Assembly (NCBI GenBank): GCA_902826835.1
Contig: CADEGH010000002.1
Location: 287,342 to 351,341, forward strand
Length of the DNA: 64,000 bases
Direction of reading: 5' to 3'
Origin: an uncultured bacterium
Lineage (GTDB): Bacteria; Planctomycetota; GCA-002687715
The notes below the pieces were generated by a model. The model was not told the DNA's origin and did no database searches. It saw nothing but the letters and a program-made list of their open reading frames with translations. Made by a program: the position numbers and the translations under genes. This document shows positions 43,159 through 51,601 of this stretch, one piece after another (position 1 is the first letter of the stretch; the number at the start of each line of letters is the position of its first letter).

Positions 43159-44060
43159 CTACCGCCTCGATTCTCTCCGGTCCGAAGCGCGGAGTGCAGG
43201 TGGCCTTCGCTGACCTGCTGGAACAGCCGCGCCATTTGCTCGCGCTGCGGATGACATTGCTCCTCCTGATGCTCTACGGTTCCACCAGTTGGGTCCTCGA
43301 CGTGCCGCTGCGGATCTTGTGTGGCATCCTCCTGATCTGCACCCCTCTTCTGACCAGCCGCCTTCTCTGGATCGTGATCGCGGCATCCGTGGTGTGGGTC
43401 AACGCGGGGGATTGGTACTCGATCGACAACCACAAATACTTGATCACCTATTGGAGCTTGGTGGCGGTCTTGGCAGTCGGAAGCTCCGACCCGGATCGGG
43501 TGTGTGCGACGAACGCACGCATTCTCCTCGGGCTTTGTTTCCTTTTCGCGGTGATCTGGAAGTTCTTGGCCGGCCAGTATTTGGACGGATCCTTCTTGCA
43601 ATACACACTGCTGAAAGACAGCCGCATCGAGGCTATGGCGATGGGGCTGGGGGGGACAACCAGGGACGGGCTCATCGAGAACCGGGCGCTGATCCAAACG
43701 CTGCGGGCCTATCCATCGGATGGCCTGAGCATCGCGTTGAACGCCGCTCCAGGTGTGAGAATTCTGGCCCTCGTTTTGTCCTATTGGACGCTCTTGATTG
43801 AAGGAGCAGTAGCCGTCGCATTCCTGACTCCGAGCCGATTTCGGTGGGTGCGGTGGCGGGACATGCTGCTGATTACCTTCATCGCTACCACCTATTTCAT
43901 ATTGCCGGTCACCGGCTTTGCTTTTGCCTTGGCGCTCCTGGGTTTCGCTCAGTGCGAGCCGGAGCGTAAAGCCATGCGTGTCACGTATCTCTTGCTCTTC
44001 GTCGCCATCCAATTGACCCGGATTCCATGGGACGACTACGTCGCCTCTTGGATCGAGTGA
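43155..44060 (+). CDS. Polytopic membrane protein, HTTM-like
   Basis: 301 residues with about seven or eight hydrophobic helices. Segments such as NAGDWYSIDNHKYLITYWSL and FLFAVIWKFLAGQYLDGSF match the HTTM (horizontally transferred transmembrane, vitamin-K-dependent carboxylase-like) superfamily in pattern, especially the conserved WK near a lumenal loop. The start is ATG 43155 overlapping the previous stop; the longer upstream frame lies inside the preceding gene. The last helix is followed by a short acidic tail. Function unknown; HTTM proteins are proposed to modify or process partner proteins. Confidence 0.72.
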   Translation: MTTASILSGPKRGVQVAFADLLEQPRHLLALRMTLLLLMLYGSTSWVLDVPLRILCGILLICTPLLTSRLLWIVIAASVVWVNAGDWYSIDNHKYLITYWSLVAVLAVGSSDPDRVCATNARILLGLCFLFAVIWKFLAGQYLDGSFLQYTLLKDSRIEAMAMGLGGTTRDGLIENRALIQTLRAYPSDGLSIALNAAPGVRILALVLSYWTLLIEGAVAVAFLTPSRFRWVRWRDMLLITFIATTYFILPVTGFAFALALLGFAQCEPERKAMRVTYLLLFVAIQLTRIPWDDYVASWIE

Positions 44061-44094
44061 GCTCACCGCGACGCCGCATGCTCTGGACACATTT

Positions 44095-44356
44095 CTCCGA
44101 ACGGCCAAAATCACCAGCGTTTCCAACTCGTCGTAACGTTGGGAGGTGAACCGCGAGCTCAAGCAGACGGAGGTGAACTCGAACAAACCGAGTTCCGTCC
44201 GCTCAGAATCGAAGAATTTCCAAGTGATGGGCAAGAATCGCTCCGCCCACTCGGATGCGATTTCCTTCGAGACGCAGACTTCTCCCCACCGCTGCCCCAG
44301 GCTCTCGAGGCAAGGACCTGATCAACCTGGTACGCGGCAAACAACGGTTCGAGCCT
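44095..44356 (-). pseudogene. Degenerate partial copy of the 39668-40900 gene
   Basis: This stretch aligns base by base with about 40320-40580 of the helical protein gene (shared blocks include CTCAAGCAGACGG and GGCAAGAATCGCTCCGCCCA). It differs by scattered substitutions, a 12-base gap near the left end and a one-base deletion near 44315 (AGG-ACC versus AGGGACC) that breaks the frame. There is no start or end of the gene here. It is a fragment of a duplicated copy in the same orientation as the parent. The remaining 44357-44535 holds nothing recognisable. Confidence 0.8.
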
Positions 44357-44535
44357 GTCTCTACATCCTCACTCAGGTCCCGCCGCGAGTTCCTCCGGGA
44401 GGGTGGGGCCGAAAGCGGTGGCAATCGGGGCCGCCGGGACGAGATTGCGGATTCTTGAGCTTGATTCGAGCGCAGGCGGAGGCCTATCCTCGGGGAACGC
44501 CTTACGTCTGAACCCCCGGACAAGCACCCCTCGAA

Positions 44536-46272
44536 ATGCGCACAGTTCGAATCGTCGTTTTCCTCGCCTACTCTTTGATCGGTGGCGGGTGGATCCTCGG
44601 CCAATGTCAAATGACCACCGCGGATCCGCTGACGAGCAACTCCGTCGGCCACACGTTCGAGGTATCCAATGGCTCGGCGAACCGCATCGGCCTCGAGCGG
44701 ATGGACATCCACATGGGACTGGGGGGCTTAGGCCGCACGGTGGAGATTTGGGTGCTCCCCCCCGAGGAGCGCTTGACCCCGGCACTCGTCTTGGATGAAA
44801 CACGCTGGACGCGCGTCGCCAGATTTGTCGGAGTGCCCCCGAGCACGGTCCCCGGGGCGGTTGCGCCACTCCCGCCTCTACCCACCCCGATCGTCATCGA
44901 GCCGGGTTGCCGTCGCGCCATCACGGTGCTGGTGTACGGCGCATTCGGTACGGAGCTCTTCTGCGGGGGCGCCGACGGAGCGGTTGGCGAAGTGTTTGCC
45001 AGCGATGGAGTGCTCCAAATCCACCGCGGCTACGGGACCGGGGAGTTTGCGCTGCCGCTACTTTCCCCTCGAAGGATGAGCGCCACGTTTCATTACTCCT
45101 GCCCGGGGACGCCGAGTTCGACCGCCACGCAATATCAGACCAACCCCCCGCAGGCCTCGCTGGTGGTGGAGAACCTGGTCGCCACTCGCTGCCAGCGAGC
45201 CAAGGTTATCCACCCCATTTACGCATGTACGCCCCAGGTCGCCCCCTCCGGGTCGATCGCGATTCGTTCGACGCTTTCGGGCCAGCCCTGGGACCTCGCC
45301 ATTTCGCCGGCGCCTCTTCAGCCCACGTCACTGGGCGGTGCCACGCTGCCCGATGGGCAGATTGCCAACTTGGATCTCAGCTTCCCTTTGGTGTTCATGC
45401 TCGGCGGTCTGGGCGCGACCTGGCCAGGGTTGCCACTGGGCGGCAGCAGTGCTCTAAACATCCAGTACACCTTGGCCTCTCCAGCGCTGTTCAGCCTGCA
45501 ATCCGTCTTTCTCGACCCCTCCTCGGCCTCTGGACTACGACTGACTCAGGCTAGCGAAGTCCACGGCGTCGCCACGCCGATTCCGACCACCGCGGACATC
45601 ACCCTCTCGACCGGCCGCGCCCTGGCGCTCAACGTAACGACTCCCCCCTATTGTTGGGTATCGCAAATCCCGTTCGCGGGCACTGCGTACTCGACCATGA
45701 ATCTCATGTCCCGAGGCAGGGTCAGCTTCGGATCACCCATCGACAACATCGGAGGGGTCTTCCTCTCGGAGTTTCTGACCGCGCTCCCTTCCGTCGCCGT
45801 CTGGACCGAGTGGCATACCTTCTTTCCGGGTGGAGGAGTCCGGGCCCAATACCTGGGCGGCGGCATCATCCGCGTCGATTACACCACTCAATACCTGCGG
45901 GAGATCGCAGGCCCAGTTTCCACCTTCGGTTTTCAATTCGACACCAACAACGGGGAAGTGGTCATCGATGGCCTGACGGGAATTGCCCCCAATCCCCGGG
46001 GCACGGCGGGAGGATTCTTCCTACCCACGGAAGACTCCATGATCTTGGGCATCACGCGCGGCGGCAACTTCGCCACCAACAACGGACTGACGACCTTCAC
46101 CGCGGGAGGAGCAGGAAATCCCGTCAGCGCGACTTCGATTGTGGCCGATTTCTACGCGGCCACGACGAGCGGCCCGGGACTCGCCGCCTCGCTGGTTCCC
46201 GGCACCCTGAACGGAATCCGTTTCATTCCCAGCCCCGCCCAAGCTCCCAACTACTCCTGGGTGGGCTTCTGA
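44536..46272 (+). CDS. Secreted beta-rich protein sharing the C-terminal part of the lectin-domain proteins
   Basis: 578 residues, signal peptide 1-23 (VFLAYSLIGGGWILG). The N-terminal half is unique. The C-terminal half has LPDGQIANLDLSFPL (about residues 273-287) and an ending NGIRFIPSP that parallel DGQIVNLD...NTITFFPG and NGISFTPAG of the two C-type-lectin-domain proteins at 20345 and 22254, so it shares their C-terminal module but not the lectin domains. No clear ribosome site precedes ATG 44536. Function unknown. A small hairpin CACGCT-CTC-AGCGTG follows at 46291-46305. Confidence 0.75.
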   Translation: MRTVRIVVFLAYSLIGGGWILGQCQMTTADPLTSNSVGHTFEVSNGSANRIGLERMDIHMGLGGLGRTVEIWVLPPEERLTPALVLDETRWTRVARFVGVPPSTVPGAVAPLPPLPTPIVIEPGCRRAITVLVYGAFGTELFCGGADGAVGEVFASDGVLQIHRGYGTGEFALPLLSPRRMSATFHYSCPGTPSSTATQYQTNPPQASLVVENLVATRCQRAKVIHPIYACTPQVAPSGSIAIRSTLSGQPWDLAISPAPLQPTSLGGATLPDGQIANLDLSFPLVFMLGGLGATWPGLPLGGSSALNIQYTLASPALFSLQSVFLDPSSASGLRLTQASEVHGVATPIPTTADITLSTGRALALNVTTPPYCWVSQIPFAGTAYSTMNLMSRGRVSFGSPIDNIGGVFLSEFLTALPSVAVWTEWHTFFPGGGVRAQYLGGGIIRVDYTTQYLREIAGPVSTFGFQFDTNNGEVVIDGLTGIAPNPRGTAGGFFLPTEDSMILGITRGGNFATNNGLTTFTAGGAGNPVSATSIVADFYAATTSGPGLAASLVPGTLNGIRFIPSPAQAPNYSWVGF

Positions 46273-46454
46273 ACCGCTGCTCACTCCATGCACGCTCTCA
46301 GCGTGATCCGACACCCCGGAGAAAGAGCCCGCTGGGGTTCGTGGATGGGATGCACTTCCCGAGAAACTGCCCCAGTCTTGCCGGACGTCCTAGTATCGGA
46401 TTGATTGGCCGCGGGGATGGGCCTCACCCGTCATGCCCAATGTTCCTCGAGGCG

Positions 46455-46871
46455 CTAACCAGGGTCACAGCGGGCGGAGCAGGCGGGATCACAGGACCAT
46501 GACACCGTCTGCGTAGACTTTTGAAAGATCGCCGCAGAAAGACGTTGGCAGGTGATTTTCATGCGAACGCAGTAGAAACCGCGACCCAGGCTTCGGCAGA
46601 TTCTCCCGAGTACCGCGTGGGGGGCGTCTTGATCCTCTACCACATCGCCTATCTGGTAGGTCGGTGCCACGGACGGCGGAGCGAGAGTCAGGGCCCGTGA
46701 TCTCATCGCTCTTGTTCCCCCTTTCGTCGATCCTCCCGAGGTTGGAGATTTCTTCCTCGCACGTGCCTTTCCCCCCGCTTTGCGAGCCCGCGCGGGCGTC
46801 TTCAGGGGTTTTTGCTTCACCGTTTTCTTTACTGACTTCTTCCCGGTCTTCTTTGCAGCTCGCTTGGCCAT
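46455..46871 (-). CDS. Lysine-rich histone-H1-like small protein
   Basis: 138 residues. The first 50 are extremely basic and repetitive (KRAAKKTGKKSVKKTVKQKP, then ARARKAGGKARARKK), like bacterial histone-H1-type tails that bind DNA. The rest (YQIGDVVEDQDAPHAVLGRI ...) looks like a small folded domain with several Cys. It starts at ATG 46871, 13 bases after the lipoprotein gene, so it appears to be the last gene of that operon. Frame is only moderately supported, since a high-GC region can produce Lys/Ala-rich shadows; the clean start and operon position favour a real gene. Confidence 0.55.
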   Translation of the reverse strand: MAKRAAKKTGKKSVKKTVKQKPLKTPARARKAGGKARARKKSPTSGGSTKGGTRAMRSRALTLAPPSVAPTYQIGDVVEDQDAPHAVLGRICRSLGRGFYCVRMKITCQRLSAAIFQKSTQTVSWSCDPACSARCDPG

Positions 46872-46884
46872 GGTTGGGCCTACC

Positions 46885-48078
46885 TCAAGGTTGGGTTCCC
46901 CCCGCCGACGCGGGAGTGATGGTGATTTTGGTCTTCAACACTTCGTAGCCCGACAAGACTCGATCGACTCCGGTTTGGAAGTTGTTCGTTCCGAGCACCC
47001 CCTTTTCCGCGAGGATGATATTGCCCAAGTTCTTCAGCGCCATGCGCTGTTGGCGAACGGAATTCAACTTGGCAGTCATCCGGTCCTGCAAGTCTTGCAA
47101 CGACTTGGGACTCGATGCCAATGCGGATCCCGGCGCGGGCGTTTGTCCACCCGAGCCGGCCACAGCCGAGGGGGGCACTCCGTAGATTTGGGCAGCCAAG
47201 ATCACGGCTTGCACACCAATTTTGCTGGCCATCAGCGCCACGTCACGGGGATCGAACGTCAGTCCCTTGAGCATGAAGTCGCCGAGTTCGTTCATTCGAA
47301 TGGCCATGTCCAGGTTGCCGAAGACACCGGAGCCCCAGACCTCGTTGAAACTCCTGTGCCAAAACCCCTCGGGTGCGGAGGCGACCGCGTACGCGAACTC
47401 GTTACCCACGATGCTGCCACCCGCAATCGGACTCTTCATCACCACCGCCTGGGCATCACGAATCGGTGTCGCCACGGCGAGTTCGGAGCTGCGAATCCAC
47501 GGGAAGCGACTGGCCAGTCCCTCGAATTTCCTGCCCGTATCGCGTTCGGCAGTCCGCATGAGGGAATCGACAGACTCCGAGATCATCCTTGCGAGCCGAG
47601 AGAGTTCACGTTGAGTTTCCTGGCGATCCTCTTCCGGCCAATAGGGATCCGCCAGCACAATCTGGTCGATTTGCCACTTCCAATGCACCGCCCGATCGGA
47701 CGCCGCTCGGTAACTGGCCCGCCAAGAGATGCTCTCGTCTCCCGTTTGGTCAAAACCGCGTTCGAAACTCTTCGCCGCGTACTCCAGCTCCCTCCCCTCC
47801 TCTTCGCCGACTTGGGCCTTACGGGCTCTCAGGGCCACCGCTATTTCCTTGTAAGCACTGAAGTGCGCATCCTCGATGACCTGAATCCAGCCACGAATCT
47901 CGTGATCCGTGGCGGCGTGAAGAGTGGGAACGAGGTTGCGCGCGAGCAAGCGATCCCGCTCGGCCTCGACGACCTGGGGATCCGCGATGTCCAGGGTGAG
48001 CTCAAGGCTCCCGCACCCCGCCAAAACCACCACCAACGCCAAGAAACCGAGTGCGGCACAAACACGCTTGACGCTCAT
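46885..48078 (-). CDS. Lipoprotein of unknown function
   Basis: 397 residues starting at ATG 48078, which has an excellent GGAGGTGG site inside the upstream gene and overlaps its stop (ATGA). A lipobox is clear: FLALVVVLAGC with Cys about 22. The mature part is helical and acidic (SWRASYRAASDRAVHWKW, LARMISESVDSLMRTAERD), with a hydrophobic stretch near ALMASKIGVQAVILAAQIYG. I recognise no family. It belongs with the 48075 lipoprotein and the H1-like gene in a three-gene operon. Confidence 0.75.
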   Translation of the reverse strand: MSVKRVCAALGFLALVVVLAGCGSLELTLDIADPQVVEAERDRLLARNLVPTLHAATDHEIRGWIQVIEDAHFSAYKEIAVALRARKAQVGEEEGRELEYAAKSFERGFDQTGDESISWRASYRAASDRAVHWKWQIDQIVLADPYWPEEDRQETQRELSRLARMISESVDSLMRTAERDTGRKFEGLASRFPWIRSSELAVATPIRDAQAVVMKSPIAGGSIVGNEFAYAVASAPEGFWHRSFNEVWGSGVFGNLDMAIRMNELGDFMLKGLTFDPRDVALMASKIGVQAVILAAQIYGVPPSAVAGSGGQTPAPGSALASSPKSLQDLQDRMTAKLNSVRQQRMALKNLGNIILAEKGVLGTNNFQTGVDRVLSGYEVLKTKITITPASAGGTQP

Positions 48079-48794
48079 GATCCACCTCCCGCGCGCGGAG
48101 CGAAGTCGCGCCCCTGGAACCATGTGGACGCTTGGTCGAGATCCGCAAAGGAGGCGCTCGGCTCCACCTGTCGTGCGATGAGATGCAACATGTCGAGAAG
48201 GATGCCGTTGGCCGCCGCCTGAGTCGGGGGTGGGGTTGCTTGCAGCTTGCCGACCAGCCGGTCGAGCTCCGCCCGAAGTGCGGTCGAGAGTCCGATTTGC
48301 AAGTCCAGGTCCGGCGTCGCCGCGCGCGCCTCTTGGACGGCATCACGATTGACGAGATTCGTGATCGCATCGGCGGCGAGCTGATTCTCGGCAAACGAAC
48401 CGATCGTGTCGGAGACCGCCTTGGCGTCCGTGCTGAAGATCATCAGAAACGCGCCATCGGTTGTTCCCGGGGAAAGAGGTTTGATTTTGTCCTGCGTGCC
48501 CGGATTCACGAGGTCGTCTCTGAAGATCGGACGGAAGAGCTCTTTCTCCTGGTCGCTGGTTTTGGTCTTGATCGTGTTGAAGAAAAGATCGACGGCTCGT
48601 TCATCATAGTAGCCCGCCACATAGCGAGCCGCGGAAAACTGCCCGCCTCCGCGAATCGACAGGCGGTAAAAATTGACCGGCTGGCCGGTATTGCCGTCGA
48701 ACTTCGCGAAGTAGTGCTTTTCCTCGAACGAGGAGCACGAAGTCACCAGCGCTGCCAGCGCCAGTCCGATAATCGCTCGCCCTGACCCAATCAT
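48075..48794 (-). CDS. Lipoprotein of unknown function
   Basis: 239 residues with a lipobox signal (IIGLALAALVTSC, Cys near 20). The mature protein has a beta-rich first half (YFAKFDGNTGQPVNFYRLSI) and a helical second half (LRAELDRLVGKLQATPPP). ATG 48794 has GGAGAACAAGG upstream. First gene of the lipoprotein operon; the promoter is in the 48795-49209 gap. No family is recognised. Confidence 0.75.
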   Translation of the reverse strand: MIGSGRAIIGLALAALVTSCSSFEEKHYFAKFDGNTGQPVNFYRLSIRGGGQFSAARYVAGYYDERAVDLFFNTIKTKTSDQEKELFRPIFRDDLVNPGTQDKIKPLSPGTTDGAFLMIFSTDAKAVSDTIGSFAENQLAADAITNLVNRDAVQEARAATPDLDLQIGLSTALRAELDRLVGKLQATPPPTQAAANGILLDMLHLIARQVEPSASFADLDQASTWFQGRDFAPRAGGGS

Positions 48795-49209
48795 CCTTGT
48801 TCTCCTGCTCCCCGCATCAACGAGCCCGACGAGGTCGTCCCCAGTGGTGCCCGCGGAAGGACGTAGCGTAGAGGACTCAGTCGGGTTGTCAAGCGGATGG
48901 CATTGACTACGCGAGAAAGGCGGTTTCCGTCCACAATGAGCGCCATACCGTAAGGCGGGTGAGCTCCCTCCAGGTCAACCGAGCCCCGCCCGGGTGTGAG
49001 GCCCAGGGGTCGACTCGATCAGGGCGAGCCCAGGCCTGTGGAAAATGCCCCGATTGCCGCGGAGAAATACGCAGCCTCTCGAGCGTCCCCCTTGCGTATG
49101 GCCGTCTAGATCGGCTTGGCGGTCCAAAAACCGCTGGAGTCGGGACCTGGCCGCCCATTTGCTGAGGGTGCGCCACGGGGCCACTCACCGCCCCCGAGGA
49201 GACTTCCCC
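48795..49209. other. Divergent intergenic region upstream of the lipoprotein operon and the stress-protein gene
   Basis: 415 bases without a supported gene; the longer open frames here are shadows. I find no strong hairpin or convincing promoter boxes. A GAGGAG site lies before the stress-protein ATG at 49210, so both promoters must be inside. Confidence 0.5.
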
Positions 49210-50121
49210 ATGGGGACCGATCGCATCTTTGGTTCGCAGATCATGGCCGCGCTGAACCTGCGGGGCGACTGGCAGAACGTGCTCGCGCATGCGGCGGATT
49301 TGGCCATCAAGACCGGCGCCCGCCTGCACCTGGTTTCGGTCGTCGAAGGACCGGTCGGCCCGCTGGCGAAAAAGCTCGGCAAAAAGGCGTCGGCGGCGCT
49401 GGTGGGTCGGGTCAGAGAGGATCTCGAAATCGAACTCGATCGTGCGAAGGCGACTTCGCCGAAGGACCTCACCAAGGTCACCAGCGCGGTTCGGGAAGGA
49501 AAACCCTACGAGGAGATTCTCGCCGAGGCGGACGCCATGAAGGCGGGGTTGATCGTCGTCGGAGCCAGTCCCGGCCGCCACGGCACCGGCCTGTTCCTGC
49601 GCACCAATCCGCACCGACTCGTTCGCATGTCCCCGGTTCCGGTGTTGGCGGTCGGTCCGAGTGCACGCGAAAATCGCAAGCGCATTCTCGTCCCCACCGC
49701 TCTGGACAAGGCCGACCAATCGGCCGCGGAGGTGGCTCTGCGCATGGCGGCGCTCGATGGAGCGCGTGTCTCCCTGCTCCACGTGCACGCCCATCCCTCG
49801 GAGCTGCGCCTCTATTCCGGCGACACCGCCAGTCTCACCAAGGAACTCCGCGCCGAGGCCAAAGCCGCGTTTGCGGCGTTCGCGAACAAGTTGCGCATGC
49901 CAGCCGGATCGAAGCCGCTGCACAAGCTCCTGGAGTCGAGACCCGAGAGCTCCGACGCCGCCCTCTCCATCGTGACCGAAGCCGCCCGCCTGAAGATGGA
50001 CCTAGTCGTCATGACCCGCGGCTCGCACTCTTTCCTCCAACGTACCTTGATCGGCTCCACCGCCGAGCGCGTCTTCCAAGACCTCCCGTGCAGCCTGCTC
50101 GCGCTTCCGGGGCGGCGATAA
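49210..50121 (+). CDS. Universal stress protein, two UspA domains
   Basis: 303 residues with two tandem Usp domains. The first, about 1-145, has VLAHAADLAIKTGARLHLVSV and VGASPGRHGTGLFLRTN (with the G-x2-G-x9-G-type ATP site partly conserved) ending VPVLAVGPS. The second, about 150-303, has ILVPTALDKADQSAAEVALR and VVMTRGSHSFLQRTLIGSTAERV. These are cytosolic ATP-binding stress or dormancy proteins. ATG 49210 has GAGGAG eight bases upstream; a longer upstream frame from 49045 is Arg/Pro-rich shadow. Confidence 0.9.
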   Translation: MGTDRIFGSQIMAALNLRGDWQNVLAHAADLAIKTGARLHLVSVVEGPVGPLAKKLGKKASAALVGRVREDLEIELDRAKATSPKDLTKVTSAVREGKPYEEILAEADAMKAGLIVVGASPGRHGTGLFLRTNPHRLVRMSPVPVLAVGPSARENRKRILVPTALDKADQSAAEVALRMAALDGARVSLLHVHAHPSELRLYSGDTASLTKELRAEAKAAFAAFANKLRMPAGSKPLHKLLESRPESSDAALSIVTEAARLKMDLVVMTRGSHSFLQRTLIGSTAERVFQDLPCSLLALPGRR

Positions 50122-50162
50122 TCCGGCGGAGCCAGGCGGCCGCGCGGAGACGAGGCGACTCG

Positions 50163-50951
50163 CTAACCGGGTTTGGAAAACCCCCGCACGACGATCGCAA
50201 TCGCGTCGATGCGGGCGCGCAGATCCAGGGCGGCAATCTGGAGAAACAGACTGCGGGCGCGTTCAACCGCCAGCGCCTGATTCCCGCTCCGACTCGCGCA
50301 CGCAAAGAGCCCCAGACGTGCCGCGCACAGGTTCAGGTACGAGAGGCTCGAAGGCCGGAGGGGCGGACGCAAGTTCAGTTGGAGTTCGAGCTCCGCTTCC
50401 TCCCATTGATCCAGGTGCACACGCAGGAGACTCCGGGCGATCCCGGCGGCGCGAGTCCGCGGATCCTCCTCGCCGAGTTGTCGGCGGCATGCGTCGAGGC
50501 CGGCATCGAATCGGCGCAGCGCATCCGCACCCGAACTCGCGGCAGCTTCGCGCTCCAGTTGAGCCCACCACCACCCTAGATTCCGAGGCGGCGGAGCGGT
50601 CGGCGCGGAATCGCCCATCTTGGGGGGCGGCTGCAGAGCAACATCGGACGGTCGGTGGCTCAACAGGAACGCGATGAGAGCAAGGCCCGCCACTCCCACC
50701 AGTCCCCACCATGTTCGACGCCGAGGCCGAACCCGCGGCTCAGATACCACGTCGCGGTCCAACTCCAGCAGCAGGAGCGTAGGGGAGCGGTCCAACTCCG
50801 GATCAGGTGCGCCGTTCGACGCGAGCAACCGCAGGACCCGCGCCGCGAGCCTTGGAGTGCTGGCCCGCGCATGCACCCAGTCCTTCCGCTCGCCCGGTTC
50901 CTGATCGAGCGCTCCGAGAAACAGGGACTTCTCCTCGGATTCACCGGCCAT
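50163..50951 (-). CDS. Single-pass membrane protein, putative sigma-factor partner
   Basis: 262 residues beginning at ATG 50951. The cytosolic N-terminus (1-80) is followed by one transmembrane segment (WWGLVGVAGLALIAFLLS, about 81-98), then a Pro-rich linker and a helical C-terminal domain of TPR-like character (ELELQLNLRPPLRPSSLSYLN and RSGNQALAVERARSL). It overlaps the ECF sigma gene by 11 bases, so the two are coupled; a membrane-anchored anti-sigma or sensing role is inferred. No classical anti-sigma (RskA/ZAS) motif is seen. Confidence 0.65.
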   Translation of the reverse strand: MAGESEEKSLFLGALDQEPGERKDWVHARASTPRLAARVLRLLASNGAPDPELDRSPTLLLLELDRDVVSEPRVRPRRRTWWGLVGVAGLALIAFLLSHRPSDVALQPPPKMGDSAPTAPPPRNLGWWWAQLEREAAASSGADALRRFDAGLDACRRQLGEEDPRTRAAGIARSLLRVHLDQWEEAELELQLNLRPPLRPSSLSYLNLCAARLGLFACASRSGNQALAVERARSLFLQIAALDLRARIDAIAIVVRGFSKPG

Positions 50952-51513
50952 CCCGGTCTCCGTCGAGGTGAAGACGCAGCCTCGCCTTCGCGTAGGCCCA
51001 CTCGCGCTCCGCGCTGCGCATCGAGATCCCCAGGTTCCGGGCGATCTCCTCCATTTCCAGCCCGCCGAAGAACTTGAGACGCACGACTTCCGCGGCCACC
51101 CCATCATCCTGGCTCAATCGATCGAGCCCCTCATGAACGGCGAGCAGAGTGGCGGGATCGGTGCCTCCGAGCATCGGTTCATCGTTCAGCGACTCCGGTC
51201 GGCCCTGTCCTCGTTTGAGGGAGAGCCTCCGCCGCGCACTGTCCACCAACACCCGACGCATCGCCTCTGCCACGGCTCGAAAGAAATGGGCCCGGCCCTC
51301 GAAGTGGAGCTTTTCCCCGGAGAGGAGTCGGAGACACGCCTCATTCACGAGCGCCGTCGCCTGGAGAGTGTGCCCGGCCTGCTCGTGTCGAAGGCGGGCC
51401 GCCGCCAGCCGTCGTAGCTCCTCGTACGCCGCGTTGACCAAGTCCTCGAAGGCCTCGGGACGCTGCGGAAGCTCCGAGATCAGACGGGAAAGTTCCGATT
51501 CGTGGGGGGGCAT
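50941..51513 (-). CDS. ECF-type RNA polymerase sigma factor (PF07638-like)
   Basis: 190 residues. Region 2 carries ELRRLAAARLRHEQ and NEACLRLLS with FEGRAHFFRAVAEAMRRVLVD, and region 4 carries MEEIARNLGISMRSAEREWAYAKARLR, the helix-turn-helix for the -35 element. The pattern RAHFFRAVAEAMRRVLVD is diagnostic for the PF07638 ECF class that is greatly expanded in Planctomycetota. ATG 51513 has GGAGGG upstream. Co-transcribed with the overlapping membrane protein, its likely regulator. Confidence 0.93.
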   Translation of the reverse strand: MPPHESELSRLISELPQRPEAFEDLVNAAYEELRRLAAARLRHEQAGHTLQATALVNEACLRLLSGEKLHFEGRAHFFRAVAEAMRRVLVDSARRRLSLKRGQGRPESLNDEPMLGGTDPATLLAVHEGLDRLSQDDGVAAEVVRLKFFGGLEMEEIARNLGISMRSAEREWAYAKARLRLHLDGDRDGR

Positions 51514-51601
51514 GCTCGCCCTCCCCGATGCTCAGGGAGCACCCGGGAGTCTGCGAGCGTAGCAGGCGGATGGGGTCCCTGCGGCGACCGTCGACTCGAG
51601 A

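Noticed and set aside
42993..44234. 413-codon minus-strand frame across the HTTM-like gene
   Set aside because: Only its first 45 codons resemble a real protein because they read through the degenerate copy of the 39668 gene; the rest is antisense to the membrane protein.
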